DNA from: an uncultured Lachnospiraceae bacterium
Lineage (GTDB): Bacteria > Bacillota > Clostridia > Lachnospirales > Lachnospiraceae
Direction of reading: 5' to 3'
DNA: 7,712 nucleotides
Assembly (NCBI GenBank): GCA_947175845.1
Contig: CAMWOK010000131.1
Coordinates: 1-7,712 of the forward strand
Below the pieces are notes generated by a model. It was given only the letters and a program-made list of their open reading frames with translations. It made no database searches and was not told the origin of the DNA. The position numbers and the translations under genes were made by a program. This document shows positions 1-6,169 of the stretch, piece after piece. Every line of letters begins with the position of its first letter. The first letter of the stretch is position 1.

Positions 1-1
1 C

Positions 2-736
2 CCTACTACGTTTCACAATTCGTCAATGCCCTCCGTGCAGGAATATATCGAGGTGTTCACGCCGATAGTCAGCGAGGGGATAGCGGTGATTTTCATCTGT
101 ATCACGACGAAGTTCAGCGGCTCTTATCAGTCCGCCATGAATGCGCGGGAGATGGTGCTCGAGAGCTGTCCCAACGCGCGGATAACTGTGATGGATTCTA
201 CGATCAACACAGTGCTGCAGGGGATCTTCGTGCTCGAGGCAGTCAGGATGTATGAGGCGCGGCTTCCGTACGAAAAGGTGGTCGAAGCGCTCGAGGCGAT
301 CAAGGGCACCGGAAGGATATTTTTTACAGTCGGCAATATTGATTACTTAAAGCACGGCGGGCGCATCGGCAAGCTTGCCGGAATCGCCGGCTCCATGCTG
401 GGCATCCGGCCCCTGATCACGCTGAAGGAGGGGGAGATCTTCCCGTCCGGTCTGGCTAGAAGCCGGAAAAAGTCGCTCGAGAAGGTGTACGATCTGCTGT
501 GGCAGTATCTTCAGGAGATTCACGCAGTGCCCGGTGCGTACAGTATCTGCGTGGGGTATGGGTACGACATCGAGGAGGGCGAGGCGTTTCGCAAGGGGGC
601 GGTCGAGTTTCTGAATGCGAAGGGATATGCAGTGACCGACGCAGAGATTGACAAATACCAGATCGGCGCGACGATCAGTGTGCACACAGGTCCGTATCCG
701 CTGGGATTTGGCGTGATCAGAAAAAGTATGGTATAA
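2..736 (+). CDS. DegV family fatty-acid-binding protein, 5' end cut off by window edge
   Basis: DegV proteins (FakB type in Firmicutes) bind a fatty acid in the cytoplasm and present it to the FakA kinase for phospholipid synthesis. The reading frame is open from base 2, so the first ATG (26) is very unlikely to be the real start; it lies inside the family's ligand-contact motif, here NSSMPS where relatives have TSQPS. Other family marks are FSGSYQSA (SGTYQSA type), HGGRIGK followed by GIRPLITLKEG, and HTGPYPLGFG near the C-terminus, which holds the conserved His of the lipid-head pocket. Full-length relatives are about 280-290 residues, so roughly 40 N-terminal residues lie outside the window. 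The epimerase gene starts 20 bp after the stop, so the two are probably co-transcribed. The family is certain; the fatty-acid role is inferred from relatives. Confidence 0.92.
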   Translation, partial: PTTFHNSSMPSVQEYIEVFTPIVSEGIAVIFICITTKFSGSYQSAMNAREMVLESCPNARITVMDSTINTVLQGIFVLEAVRMYEARLPYEKVVEALEAIKGTGRIFFTVGNIDYLKHGGRIGKLAGIAGSMLGIRPLITLKEGEIFPSGLARSRKKSLEKVYDLLWQYLQEIHAVPGAYSICVGYGYDIEEGEAFRKGAVEFLNAKGYAVTDAEIDKYQIGATISVHTGPYPLGFGVIRKSMV

Positions 737-756
737 AGATAAAGGAGAGATGAAAT

Positions 757-1632
757 ATGGCAATGTATAGTCTGAAAAACGAACAGATCAGTATCTGTGT
801 GGACTCCCTCGGAGCGGAGTTAAAATCGCTCAGAAAACTGAGTACCGGCACAGAATACCTGTGGGATGCGCGGCCGGAGTACTGGAAGCGGACATCTCCT
901 GTGCTCTTTCCGCTCGTGGGGAGTCTCAACGAGGGAATTTACCGGTATGGAGGAAAGGAGTATCCCATGTCACAGCACGGGTTTGCGCGGGATATGGAAT
1001 TTGCGCTTCTGCGGCAGACAGAGGACGAGCTTGTGTTTGAGCTGAAATCCTCGGAGGAGACAAGGGCGAAGTACCCGTTTGACTTTGCGCTGGAATTGGG
1101 ATACCGTATCGAGGAGAGCCAGGTTTTTGTCTCGTGGAAGGTGACAAACTGTGGCAGTGCCAAGATGTATTTCAGCATCGGCGGCCATCCGGCATTTATG
1201 TGCCCGGTGGACGGGCAGGGGACACAGACAGAGTGTAAACTGAAATTTGATGTGAAAGATAAAATAACATCTGGTATTATTGGCGGCAGTGGCCTGCTGT
1301 CAGAGCGCTCTAGGGAGTATGCGCTGCAGGATGGTATGCTGGATATCACAGAGGACCTGTTTGACACAGATGCGCTGATCATTGAGCATCATCAGGCACA
1401 TGTGGTATCGCTCTGCGACAGGGACGGGAAGCCGTATCTGACGGTCAGCTTCGACGCGCCGCTGTTTGGCGTGTGGTCGCCGCCAAAGAAAAATGCCCCG
1501 TTTATCTGCATCGAGCCGTGGTATGGCAGATGCGACAGGGAGCACTTTGCCGGGGAGTTGTCTGAGCGCGAGTGGGGAAATCAGCTGGCGCCGTCGGAGG
1601 TCTTTTCTGCACAGTACACGATAAGCGTGTAG
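757..1632 (+). CDS. Aldose 1-epimerase family protein, LacX-like
   Basis: A 291-residue cytoplasmic protein of the galactose-mutarotase fold, which interconverts alpha and beta anomers of aldoses or hexose phosphates. Family marks are SPVLFPLVGSL near residue 50, QHGFAR with His74, GGHPAF with His144, and CIEPWYGR with Glu253. The two His and the Glu correspond to the substrate-binding His, general-acid His and general-base Glu of GalM. The compact length and the FPLVGSL and PWYG motifs point to the LacX/YeaD-like branch rather than classical GalM (about 340 residues). A strong Shine-Dalgarno (AAAGGAGAG, 741-749) sits 7 nt before the ATG. The gene follows the DegV gene by 20 bp with no promoter or terminator visible between, so it is likely the second gene of that transcript. 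The exact sugar cannot be read from sequence. Confidence 0.93.
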   Translation: MAMYSLKNEQISICVDSLGAELKSLRKLSTGTEYLWDARPEYWKRTSPVLFPLVGSLNEGIYRYGGKEYPMSQHGFARDMEFALLRQTEDELVFELKSSEETRAKYPFDFALELGYRIEESQVFVSWKVTNCGSAKMYFSIGGHPAFMCPVDGQGTQTECKLKFDVKDKITSGIIGGSGLLSERSREYALQDGMLDITEDLFDTDALIIEHHQAHVVSLCDRDGKPYLTVSFDAPLFGVWSPPKKNAPFICIEPWYGRCDREHFAGELSEREWGNQLAPSEVFSAQYTISV

Positions 1633-1641
1633 CATGTTTTG

Positions 1642-1663
1642 CAGGCACGCTAGGGCGTGCCTG
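1642..1663. other. Perfect 9-bp hairpin at convergent gene ends
   Basis: CAGGCACGC (1642-1650) and GCGTGCCTG (1655-1663) are exact inverted repeats around a 4-base loop. The hairpin lies just after the epimerase stop (1632) and includes the last codons and stop of the HD-GYP-like gene, whose TAG complement (1650-1652) is at the loop. No T-run follows the stem on either strand; a TTTT (1637-1640) precedes it on the + strand. It is therefore not a standard intrinsic terminator. It may act as a 3'-end stabiliser or a Rho- or pausing-assisted stop for both converging transcripts. Confidence 0.45.
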
Positions 1664-3503
1664 GCGAGGAGTTGCGCGCATACAGCTGCTGATATGCGGC
1701 GCTGCGCGCCGACTCCAATGTCTCACGGAGCCGCTCAACGACTGCCTTGTCGCGCAGACGTGCTGTGACAAGCGGAGAGAACCGTTTTCCTTCCAGTTCT
1801 ATTGCGCCCTGAACTGCTTCATCAAAACTCTTTTTGGTGTGGTCATACAGCCAGGAATAGTTCATTGAGGTGTCTATCCAGTCGATCAGGCCGACGACGT
1901 CGACGATCTGGCGGTAGGGGCATTCGAGGCGCTGATAGGACTGTGGATATCCGTGCGATCCGTTGTACCAGCTGTGGTGGCCGAGGGCTGCCGCGGCATA
2001 GTGCTGTGTTGACCTGCAGGAACGCAGGCGGGCACTTCCGACGACGGTGTGCAGCTGTGAGATCGCATACTCTTCCTCGAACCACTGTCTCGCAGTTCGG
2101 GCAAAAAGGCTCACAAAATTAATCTTTCCGACATCGTGAAACACGCCGCTGTTCATCGCGAGTTCCAGCACAGCCTGGCGCTTCATCTGCGGTGACTGTA
2201 TCAGGCGGATATAGTCGATATCGTCAAAAAATTCCGGCTCCTCATGGAAGATCACTTCGCACAGCGCGGCTGCGGCCTTTCCCACCACCTGAGAGTGCAC
2301 ATAGATGTCAGGCGCAAAGTGCAGCAGGATGCTCTGCTGAAATTCCCCGTAGGAGATGCCGTGGGGCGTCTCGATAAACGTGGTGGAAAGCTGCCTGAGA
2401 AATAGATAAAGCTGTTCGTTGGCAGCGTCTTTGGGGAACGCTTCCGCATATGCGATGGCTTTCCGGTAGATGCCGTCCAGAAATTTTTCCCGCCCGGGCA
2501 GCTGTTCGGGGTACTGTCTCAGATATTGACAGTAAAATGCGGGAAGCGAGAGGATGGCGTACATGCTCTCGACAGAGAACCTGCTGGTGTCTGCCAGATC
2601 CATCAGCTCCTCCATACGCCCGAGCAGATCTTCGAGCGTGAGCAGACCGCAGTAGTATTCGATTGCGCGGCAGGAAAAGGCGGAGTGCACGGGCGGCGTT
2701 TCGTTTTTGCTGACCGCCTCCGCGATCCGTCTGTTGTGGACAATGTATGCGGATTCCATGATGGCGGTCACATCCTGTGCAGTCATGTCATTATCGCGGC
2801 AGTACGATATGCTGAAAGCCATTTGCTGATGGGTCATATCAATGTAGCGGGTCCATGGAAGCTCCGGCGTTTTCTGCTGGAATTCCTCGTCCCGCAGAAG
2901 CTCAAGCGTCTGCTTTGTGATCCGGATTTTGAAGCTCGCGGACTTGAACTGCCCCAGGGCTGTGTTGGCGCGGGAGCGCAGGATATAGCCTCTGGTCTCA
3001 ACAGATTCTATCTCATCAAAATATTTCAGATACGCGGCGGCTTCCGCAAAGCACAGCCGCATCTGCGCCGTATAATTTTCGATGTCAGGCCAGTCTAACC
3101 CAACCATTTTACTGCACATATTGTAGCGTCCTATGCCGAGCCAGTACAGATAGCGGATGACTGCGTCACGGTCCATATCGCGCCTTGCACGGCTCAGCAG
3201 TGCCTGATAGATCTGACAGAACAGGCCGCCGTCAAGCTCATTCTTTCCGTTGAGCAGTTCACCTGCAAATTCTTCCAGATCTGCCAGTTCCTCGGGAGCG
3301 GCTTCAAACAGCCGGTCAAACAGAGGAAACAGGTTATCGCGCAGCAGCGCGATATTGCGGTGGATGCGTTCCGTCACAAGCGCCCTGCTTTTGAGCAGTG
3401 CATCTCTGTAAATCTCGAATGAGGGGCAGTCCTGGGTCCTGAGCGTTGCAAGGACTGCGATTTCTCTCAAATTGTCGATGTATTCTTTCTGATATGGCTG
3501 CAT
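1650..3503 (-). CDS. HD-GYP-like phosphohydrolase with long helical N-terminal region
   Basis: A 617-residue protein with no signal peptide or membrane segment. Residues 1-380 look all-helical and repeat-like (TPR-like, by eye); no receiver domain is present. Residues about 395-600 form an HD domain of the HD-GYP type, whose characterised members hydrolyse c-di-GMP or cGAMP. The likely metal ligands all appear present: His403 (VHSQVVG), His456-Asp457 in the HDVGK motif, His485, His509-His510 and Asp541. The signature loop reads GSHGYP (515-520), one residue longer than the common DGTGYP. Start: GGGAGGA (3511-3517) lies 7 nt before the ATG. The gene begins 18 nt after the hybrid kinase stop, so it is the second gene of that operon and a likely output of it. 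Phosphodiesterase activity is inferred from the intact ligands; a non-catalytic signalling role is possible. Confidence 0.85.
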   Translation of the reverse strand: MQPYQKEYIDNLREIAVLATLRTQDCPSFEIYRDALLKSRALVTERIHRNIALLRDNLFPLFDRLFEAAPEELADLEEFAGELLNGKNELDGGLFCQIYQALLSRARRDMDRDAVIRYLYWLGIGRYNMCSKMVGLDWPDIENYTAQMRLCFAEAAAYLKYFDEIESVETRGYILRSRANTALGQFKSASFKIRITKQTLELLRDEEFQQKTPELPWTRYIDMTHQQMAFSISYCRDNDMTAQDVTAIMESAYIVHNRRIAEAVSKNETPPVHSAFSCRAIEYYCGLLTLEDLLGRMEELMDLADTSRFSVESMYAILSLPAFYCQYLRQYPEQLPGREKFLDGIYRKAIAYAEAFPKDAANEQLYLFLRQLSTTFIETPHGISYGEFQQSILLHFAPDIYVHSQVVGKAAAALCEVIFHEEPEFFDDIDYIRLIQSPQMKRQAVLELAMNSGVFHDVGKINFVSLFARTARQWFEEEYAISQLHTVVGSARLRSCRSTQHYAAAALGHHSWYNGSHGYPQSYQRLECPYRQIVDVVGLIDWIDTSMNYSWLYDHTKKSFDEAVQGAIELEGKRFSPLVTARLRDKAVVERLRETLESARSAAYQQLYARNSSPGTP

Positions 3504-3521
3504 AAGTAGATCCTCCCGACG

Positions 3522-5363
3522 CTATTGCGCATGTGTAAACTGTCTGCGCAGAATCTCCTGCAGGCGTTCTGCGTTTACTGGCTTGGAGCAGTGCTCGTTC
3601 ATGCCTGCCTCCTGTGACAGGCGGATGTCCTCCACAAAGGCATTTGCGGTCATTGCTACAATCCAGACCGTCTGTGCGTCTGCGCGGGGCAGCTGACGGA
3701 TCTTCTTTGCGGCATCGTAACCGTTCATGACCGGCATCTGGATATCCATAAAGATCAGGTTGAAATATCCCTCCGGCGAATGTTCGAACGCCTCCACGGC
3801 GCGCAGGCCGTTCTCGGCAGTCTCGACCTGCACGCCGGTGAGGGAGAGCAGCTCCAGCGCGATTTCGCGGTTCAGTTCATTGTCCTCGACCAGCAGCAGG
3901 CGGTACTGGCTGTAGTCAAGATGGATGTCGCGGCAGTCTTCCCGCTTCTGGCGGGCCTTGTATGTCAGCTCTGACAGGGCGGCAAAGAGCCTGCTCTGAA
4001 ACAGCGGGTACGGGACAAAGCCGCTGATGCCTGCCCTTGTCGCGCGGTATTCAATCTGTACCCAGTCCGCGTCTGCGGTCATGATGATCGGGAAATCGCT
4101 TCCGGCAAGCTGGCGCACGTGGGATGCCATATCCAGCGCGGACATGTCCGTGAGTTCCTGTCCGGTCAGCAGCGCGCAGGGCATACGGTTTTCGTACTGC
4201 GCCTCGGTCAGCCACGTCACAACATCCATGCCGCATTTGAGATGTACAGCGCGCATACCGCCGTCTGCAAGATAGCCAATCATCTGCTGTGCCTGGCTGT
4301 CGAGAGGCTCCGCGATCAGTACGGTCTGCCCGGTCGGCAGAGGATATGTATCCGCTCCTTTCGGGGCGGCCGTGAACGGGATAGACACGAAAAAGCGGCT
4401 GCCGTTTCCCTCCTCGCTCTCGACAGTGATGTCACCGCCCATCCGGTCGAGCAGGCTCTTTACAATCGACATGCCGAGTCCGGTGCCCTCTATTTTATTG
4501 ATTGCAGAGTTGTTTACGCGCTCAAATGGAACGAAGATTCGCTTTAAAAATTCAGGGCTCATGCCGATGCCGTTGTCCTCGCACAGAAAATCCAGCCAGA
4601 TTCGCTGCGCTTTTTCCCGCTGGGAGAAGTGCACATGGACGCGGCCCTCCTCCTGTGTGTATTTCACAGCGTTTCCAATAATGTTGACCAGGATCTGCCG
4701 CAGGTGGAGGGGATCGCCTATCAGGTTTTCCTCGTGGATTGTACCGATTTCCATCTGAAAAACCTGATGCTTCTGCGCCGCCTGCGGCCGCACGATGACG
4801 GCGATGTCATGCACCATATCCGCCAGAGAGAACGGTTCTTCACTCAGGGTCATGCGCCCGCTTGCAATCCGCGACATGTCGAGCACATCGTTGACGAGAC
4901 TCATCAGGTGCGTCGATGCCGTCTGTATCTTCTGCAGGCAGTCGAGTACACGCGGTTTCTCATCAATGTGTGACAGGCCGATGGAGGTCATGCCCATGAT
5001 CGCGTTCATCGGGGTGCGGATGTCGTGGGACATGCTGGAAAGAAAGCTGCTCTTTGCACGGTTTTCCTCCTCACATGCGCGCAGCGCCTCCGCAAGCTCT
5101 GTATTCTGGCTGCGGAGCTGGTCTATCGCAGACCGGTACTGAGATTCCCCGCAGCTGTCCAGAATCCAGAGCTCATATCCGGCATCCAGCGTGATGCGCT
5201 CGGTATTCAGATTCTTCACAGTCTGTTCGGGGTCCGAAAACAGCAGCTGCTCCATGGCAAGGCCGGTGATCGCGCACGCGGCGCTGTCTGCAAAGAGGAT
5301 ACCCGGCGGTGCGTCCGGATGGCGTTCAATGATGAGGTATCCGTTGGTTTTTCCAGTTTCCAT
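3522..5363 (-). CDS. Soluble hybrid histidine kinase with degenerate and intact receiver domains
   Basis: A 613-residue cytoplasmic sensor kinase with no membrane segment. Residues 1-70 form a small PAS-like or otherwise unassigned input region, then a coiled coil (about 72-104) leads into the HisKA helix with SHDIRTPMNAIMG (phospho-acceptor His113). The ATPase domain has an N box (GNAVKYT, Asn231), DNGIG (Asp263), FVPFERV and GTGLG (about 293). A first receiver-like domain (346-468) lacks the phospho-Asp and the conserved Lys. The C-terminal receiver (about 488-610) is complete: Glu493-Asp494, Asp540 in FMDIQMP, Thr572 and Lys594. No HPt domain is visible. The start at 5363 has AAAGGA 9 nt upstream; an in-frame ATG at 5405 would add 14 residues but has no well-placed Shine-Dalgarno and abuts a terminator. 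It is the first gene of an operon with the HD-GYP-like gene. The signal sensed is unknown. Confidence 0.93.
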   Translation of the reverse strand: METGKTNGYLIIERHPDAPPGILFADSAACAITGLAMEQLLFSDPEQTVKNLNTERITLDAGYELWILDSCGESQYRSAIDQLRSQNTELAEALRACEEENRAKSSFLSSMSHDIRTPMNAIMGMTSIGLSHIDEKPRVLDCLQKIQTASTHLMSLVNDVLDMSRIASGRMTLSEEPFSLADMVHDIAVIVRPQAAQKHQVFQMEIGTIHEENLIGDPLHLRQILVNIIGNAVKYTQEEGRVHVHFSQREKAQRIWLDFLCEDNGIGMSPEFLKRIFVPFERVNNSAINKIEGTGLGMSIVKSLLDRMGGDITVESEEGNGSRFFVSIPFTAAPKGADTYPLPTGQTVLIAEPLDSQAQQMIGYLADGGMRAVHLKCGMDVVTWLTEAQYENRMPCALLTGQELTDMSALDMASHVRQLAGSDFPIIMTADADWVQIEYRATRAGISGFVPYPLFQSRLFAALSELTYKARQKREDCRDIHLDYSQYRLLLVEDNELNREIALELLSLTGVQVETAENGLRAVEAFEHSPEGYFNLIFMDIQMPVMNGYDAAKKIRQLPRADAQTVWIVAMTANAFVEDIRLSQEAGMNEHCSKPVNAERLQEILRRQFTHAQ

Positions 5364-5372
5364 ACTAATATA

Positions 5373-5378
5373 TCCTTT
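5373..5378 (-). promoter_or_regulatory. Ribosome binding site deciding the kinase start
   Basis: On the - strand AAAGGA lies 9 nt before the ATG at 5363. It is the only well-placed Shine-Dalgarno near the 5' end of the kinase gene. It lies downstream of the leader terminator, so only read-through transcripts carry it. Confidence 0.75.
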
Positions 5379-5412
5379 CGATACTGCATTGCGATCTCGC
5401 TGCATCTGATGT

Positions 5413-5437
5413 AAAAACCGCCTGAATTACAGGCGGT
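5413..5437 (-). terminator. Intrinsic terminator in the leader of the kinase operon (probable attenuator)
   Basis: Read on the - strand, ACCGCCTG (5437-5430) pairs perfectly with CAGGCGGT (5424-5417) around a 5-base loop, and a T5 run (5417-5413, sharing its first T with the stem) follows at once. On the + strand nothing like a T-run follows the stem, so the direction is clear. It points into the kinase gene and lies about 50 nt after the predicted transcription start and about 50 nt before the kinase ATG. There is no upstream - strand gene for it to terminate, which suggests conditional read-through. Alternatively it ends a small RNA of about 50 nt. Confidence 0.8.
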
Positions 5438-5438
5438 C

Positions 5439-5453
5439 TTACTTGGCAGGCAT
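5439..5453 (-). CDS. Candidate leader mini-ORF, Met-Pro-Ala-Lys
   Basis: On the - strand the predicted leader RNA contains ATG CCT GCC AAG TAA, a four-residue peptide frame. Its stop codon ends one base before the 5' arm of the terminator stem, so a ribosome paused at the stop would cover that arm and favour read-through into the kinase gene. The purine-rich GGGAAGAA just upstream is only a weak Shine-Dalgarno and lies at the predicted 5' end of the RNA, so translation is not assured. A five-codon frame can occur by chance; the case rests on its position between a good promoter and the terminator. The GCCTG in its second and third codons could also pair with CAGGC of the terminator's 3' arm. 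Confidence 0.5.
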   Translation of the reverse strand: MPAK

Positions 5454-5470
5454 TTTCGTTCTTCCCATAC

Positions 5471-5499
5471 AGTATAGCACACCAGACGGCAATGCGCAA
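5471..5499 (-). promoter_or_regulatory. Sigma-A-type extended -10 promoter of the kinase/HD-GYP operon
   Basis: On the - strand TTGCGC (5499-5494) is followed after 17 bp by TATACT (5476-5471), with TGC directly before it forming an extended -10. The -10 matches consensus at five of six positions; the -35 matches mainly in its TTG. The predicted transcription start is near 5464, giving a leader of about 100 nt before the kinase ATG that includes the mini-ORF and terminator. Confidence 0.7.
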
Positions 5500-5530
5500 C
5501 GAATTCCAAATTATTTCTCTCCCCGGCGCG

Positions 5531-5548
5531 ACCAATTGGTGCTATGAT
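5531..5548 (+). promoter_or_regulatory. Candidate promoter of the sigma operon with abutting palindrome
   Basis: ACCAATTGGT (5531-5540) is a perfect 10-bp palindrome. Its last T starts TGC-TATGAT (5540-5548), a good extended -10 for + strand transcription. No convincing -35 lies 16-18 bp upstream. The overlap means a protein bound to the palindrome would sit in the promoter spacer, as an operator would. No clear ECF-type autoregulatory promoter was recognised by eye. The start would be near 5555, leaving a leader of about 90 nt before the sigma gene. Confidence 0.45.
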
Positions 5549-5568
5549 ACATCTAACAGGTGTAAGAA

Positions 5569-5610
5569 ACATTCAATGTGCAGTACATAGTGCGCAATGT
5601 GCGCTGCGCA
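5569..5610 (+). repeat. Short inverted repeats in the sigma-gene leader
   Basis: ACATT-C-AATGT (5569-5579) is a perfect 5-bp inverted repeat. Two copies of the self-complementary TGCGCA lie at 5591-5596 and 5605-5610 and can pair with each other across an 8-base loop. A third TGCGCA (5493-5498) overlaps the -35 of the divergent kinase promoter. These are candidates for operator half-sites or leader RNA structure. The motif is short and the DNA GC-rich, so chance is not excluded. Confidence 0.35.
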
Positions 5611-5637
5611 GTTACCAGAGGTGGAAAAAGCCGGCGG

Positions 5638-5643
5638 AAAGGA
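5638..5643 (+). promoter_or_regulatory. Ribosome binding site deciding the sigma factor start
   Basis: AAAGGA lies 4 nt before the ATG at 5648, a slightly short spacing; an overlapping purine-rich GGCGGAAAGG gives more room for pairing. The upstream in-frame ATG at 5597 has no Shine-Dalgarno at all. Confidence 0.6.
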
Positions 5644-5647
5644 AACT

Positions 5648-6118
5648 ATGACAAAAGAACAGTTGGGAAATTTAATTATCGCATCGGAGGACACGATGTA
5701 CCATGTGGCAAAAACACTCTTATACAGTGATGCGGACTGCGCCGATGCCATTCAGGAGGCGATCGTGAAGGCGTTTTCCGGGATACAGGCTCTGCGGAAG
5801 GATTCCTGTGCAAAGACATGGCTCATCCGCATCGTGATCAACGAGTGCTACGCGATTATGCGCAGGGAGCGGCGCCTTGTGCCGCTTGGTGATCTGGCAG
5901 CCGAGGAGATGGCTGCGGAGCGCGCGGACTACTCGGATCTGTACGAGGCGCTCAGCCGCCTTCCGGAGGAGATACGCCTCACAGTCACGCTCCATTATAT
6001 GGAAGGATACAGTGTCAGGGAAATTGCAAAGCTGATGAAAACGACGGAGAGTGCAGTAAAGAATCGTCTGATGCGCGCCCGGGCCAAGATGAAAGCAGAT
6101 TTGGCGGCGGCGGAATAA
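5648..6118 (+). CDS. ECF (sigma-70 family group 4) RNA polymerase sigma factor
   Basis: A 156-residue sigma factor that would direct RNA polymerase to a small regulon, probably in response to an envelope signal. Region 2 spans about residues 7-75, with DCADAIQEAIVKAF (30-43) and the WLIRIVINECYAIMRR stretch (58-73) typical of regions 2.1-2.4. A short linker (76-97) leads to region 4 (98-152), with LSRLPEEIR and the helix-turn-helix YSVREIAKLMKTTESAVKNR (121-140). There is no region 1.1 or 3, as expected for ECF factors. The start at 5648 is preferred because AAAGGA precedes it and residues follow the family pattern from there; the in-frame ATG at 5597 would add 17 residues unlike the family. 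The membrane anti-sigma gene follows after 51 bp and is likely co-transcribed. Confidence 0.92.
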   Translation: MTKEQLGNLIIASEDTMYHVAKTLLYSDADCADAIQEAIVKAFSGIQALRKDSCAKTWLIRIVINECYAIMRRERRLVPLGDLAAEEMAAERADYSDLYEALSRLPEEIRLTVTLHYMEGYSVREIAKLMKTTESAVKNRLMRARAKMKADLAAAE

Positions 6119-6131
6119 AGGCGTGTATAGC

Positions 6132-6146
6132 GCCCGGTTGACGGGC
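6132..6146 (+). other. Small GC hairpin between sigma and anti-sigma genes
   Basis: GCCCG (6132-6136) and CGGGC (6142-6146) can form a 5-bp stem with a 5-base loop in the 51-nt gap. No T-run follows, so it is not a terminator. It might tune relative expression of the two genes; at this size it could be chance. Confidence 0.3.
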
Positions 6147-6169
6147 AGAGAAAAAGTGGAGAGTTGTAA

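Noticed and set aside
26..28. ATG at 26 as the DegV protein start
   Set aside because: The frame is open upstream to the window edge and the ATG falls inside the conserved ligand-contact motif; the gene is truncated by the window, not short.
939..1382. Open - strand frames opposite the epimerase gene
   Set aside because: Low-complexity, Ser/Pro-rich shadow translations of a clear catalytic family gene on the + strand.
1642..1663. Hairpin as a bidirectional intrinsic terminator
   Set aside because: The stem is perfect but no T-run follows it in either direction, so it is listed only as a hairpin.
2526..3098. Open + strand frame of 190 codons opposite the HD-GYP-like gene
   Set aside because: It lacks family features or a convincing ribosome binding site and lies fully inside a well-supported gene on the other strand; high GC explains the lack of stops.
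5364..5405. In-frame ATG at 5405 as the kinase start (627 residues)
   Set aside because: No well-placed Shine-Dalgarno; it lies directly after the terminator's T-run, and the start at 5363 has AAAGGA at 9 nt. Cannot be fully excluded.
5413..5464. Cyclic-di-GMP riboswitch in the leader of the HD-GYP-like operon
   Set aside because: Only about 27 nt separate the predicted transcription start from the terminator stem, too short for a GEMM-type aptamer, and no such fold is visible.
5597..5647. In-frame ATG at 5597 as the sigma factor start (173 residues)
   Set aside because: No Shine-Dalgarno, and the 17 added residues do not resemble sigma region 2; the start at 5648 is preceded by AAAGGA.
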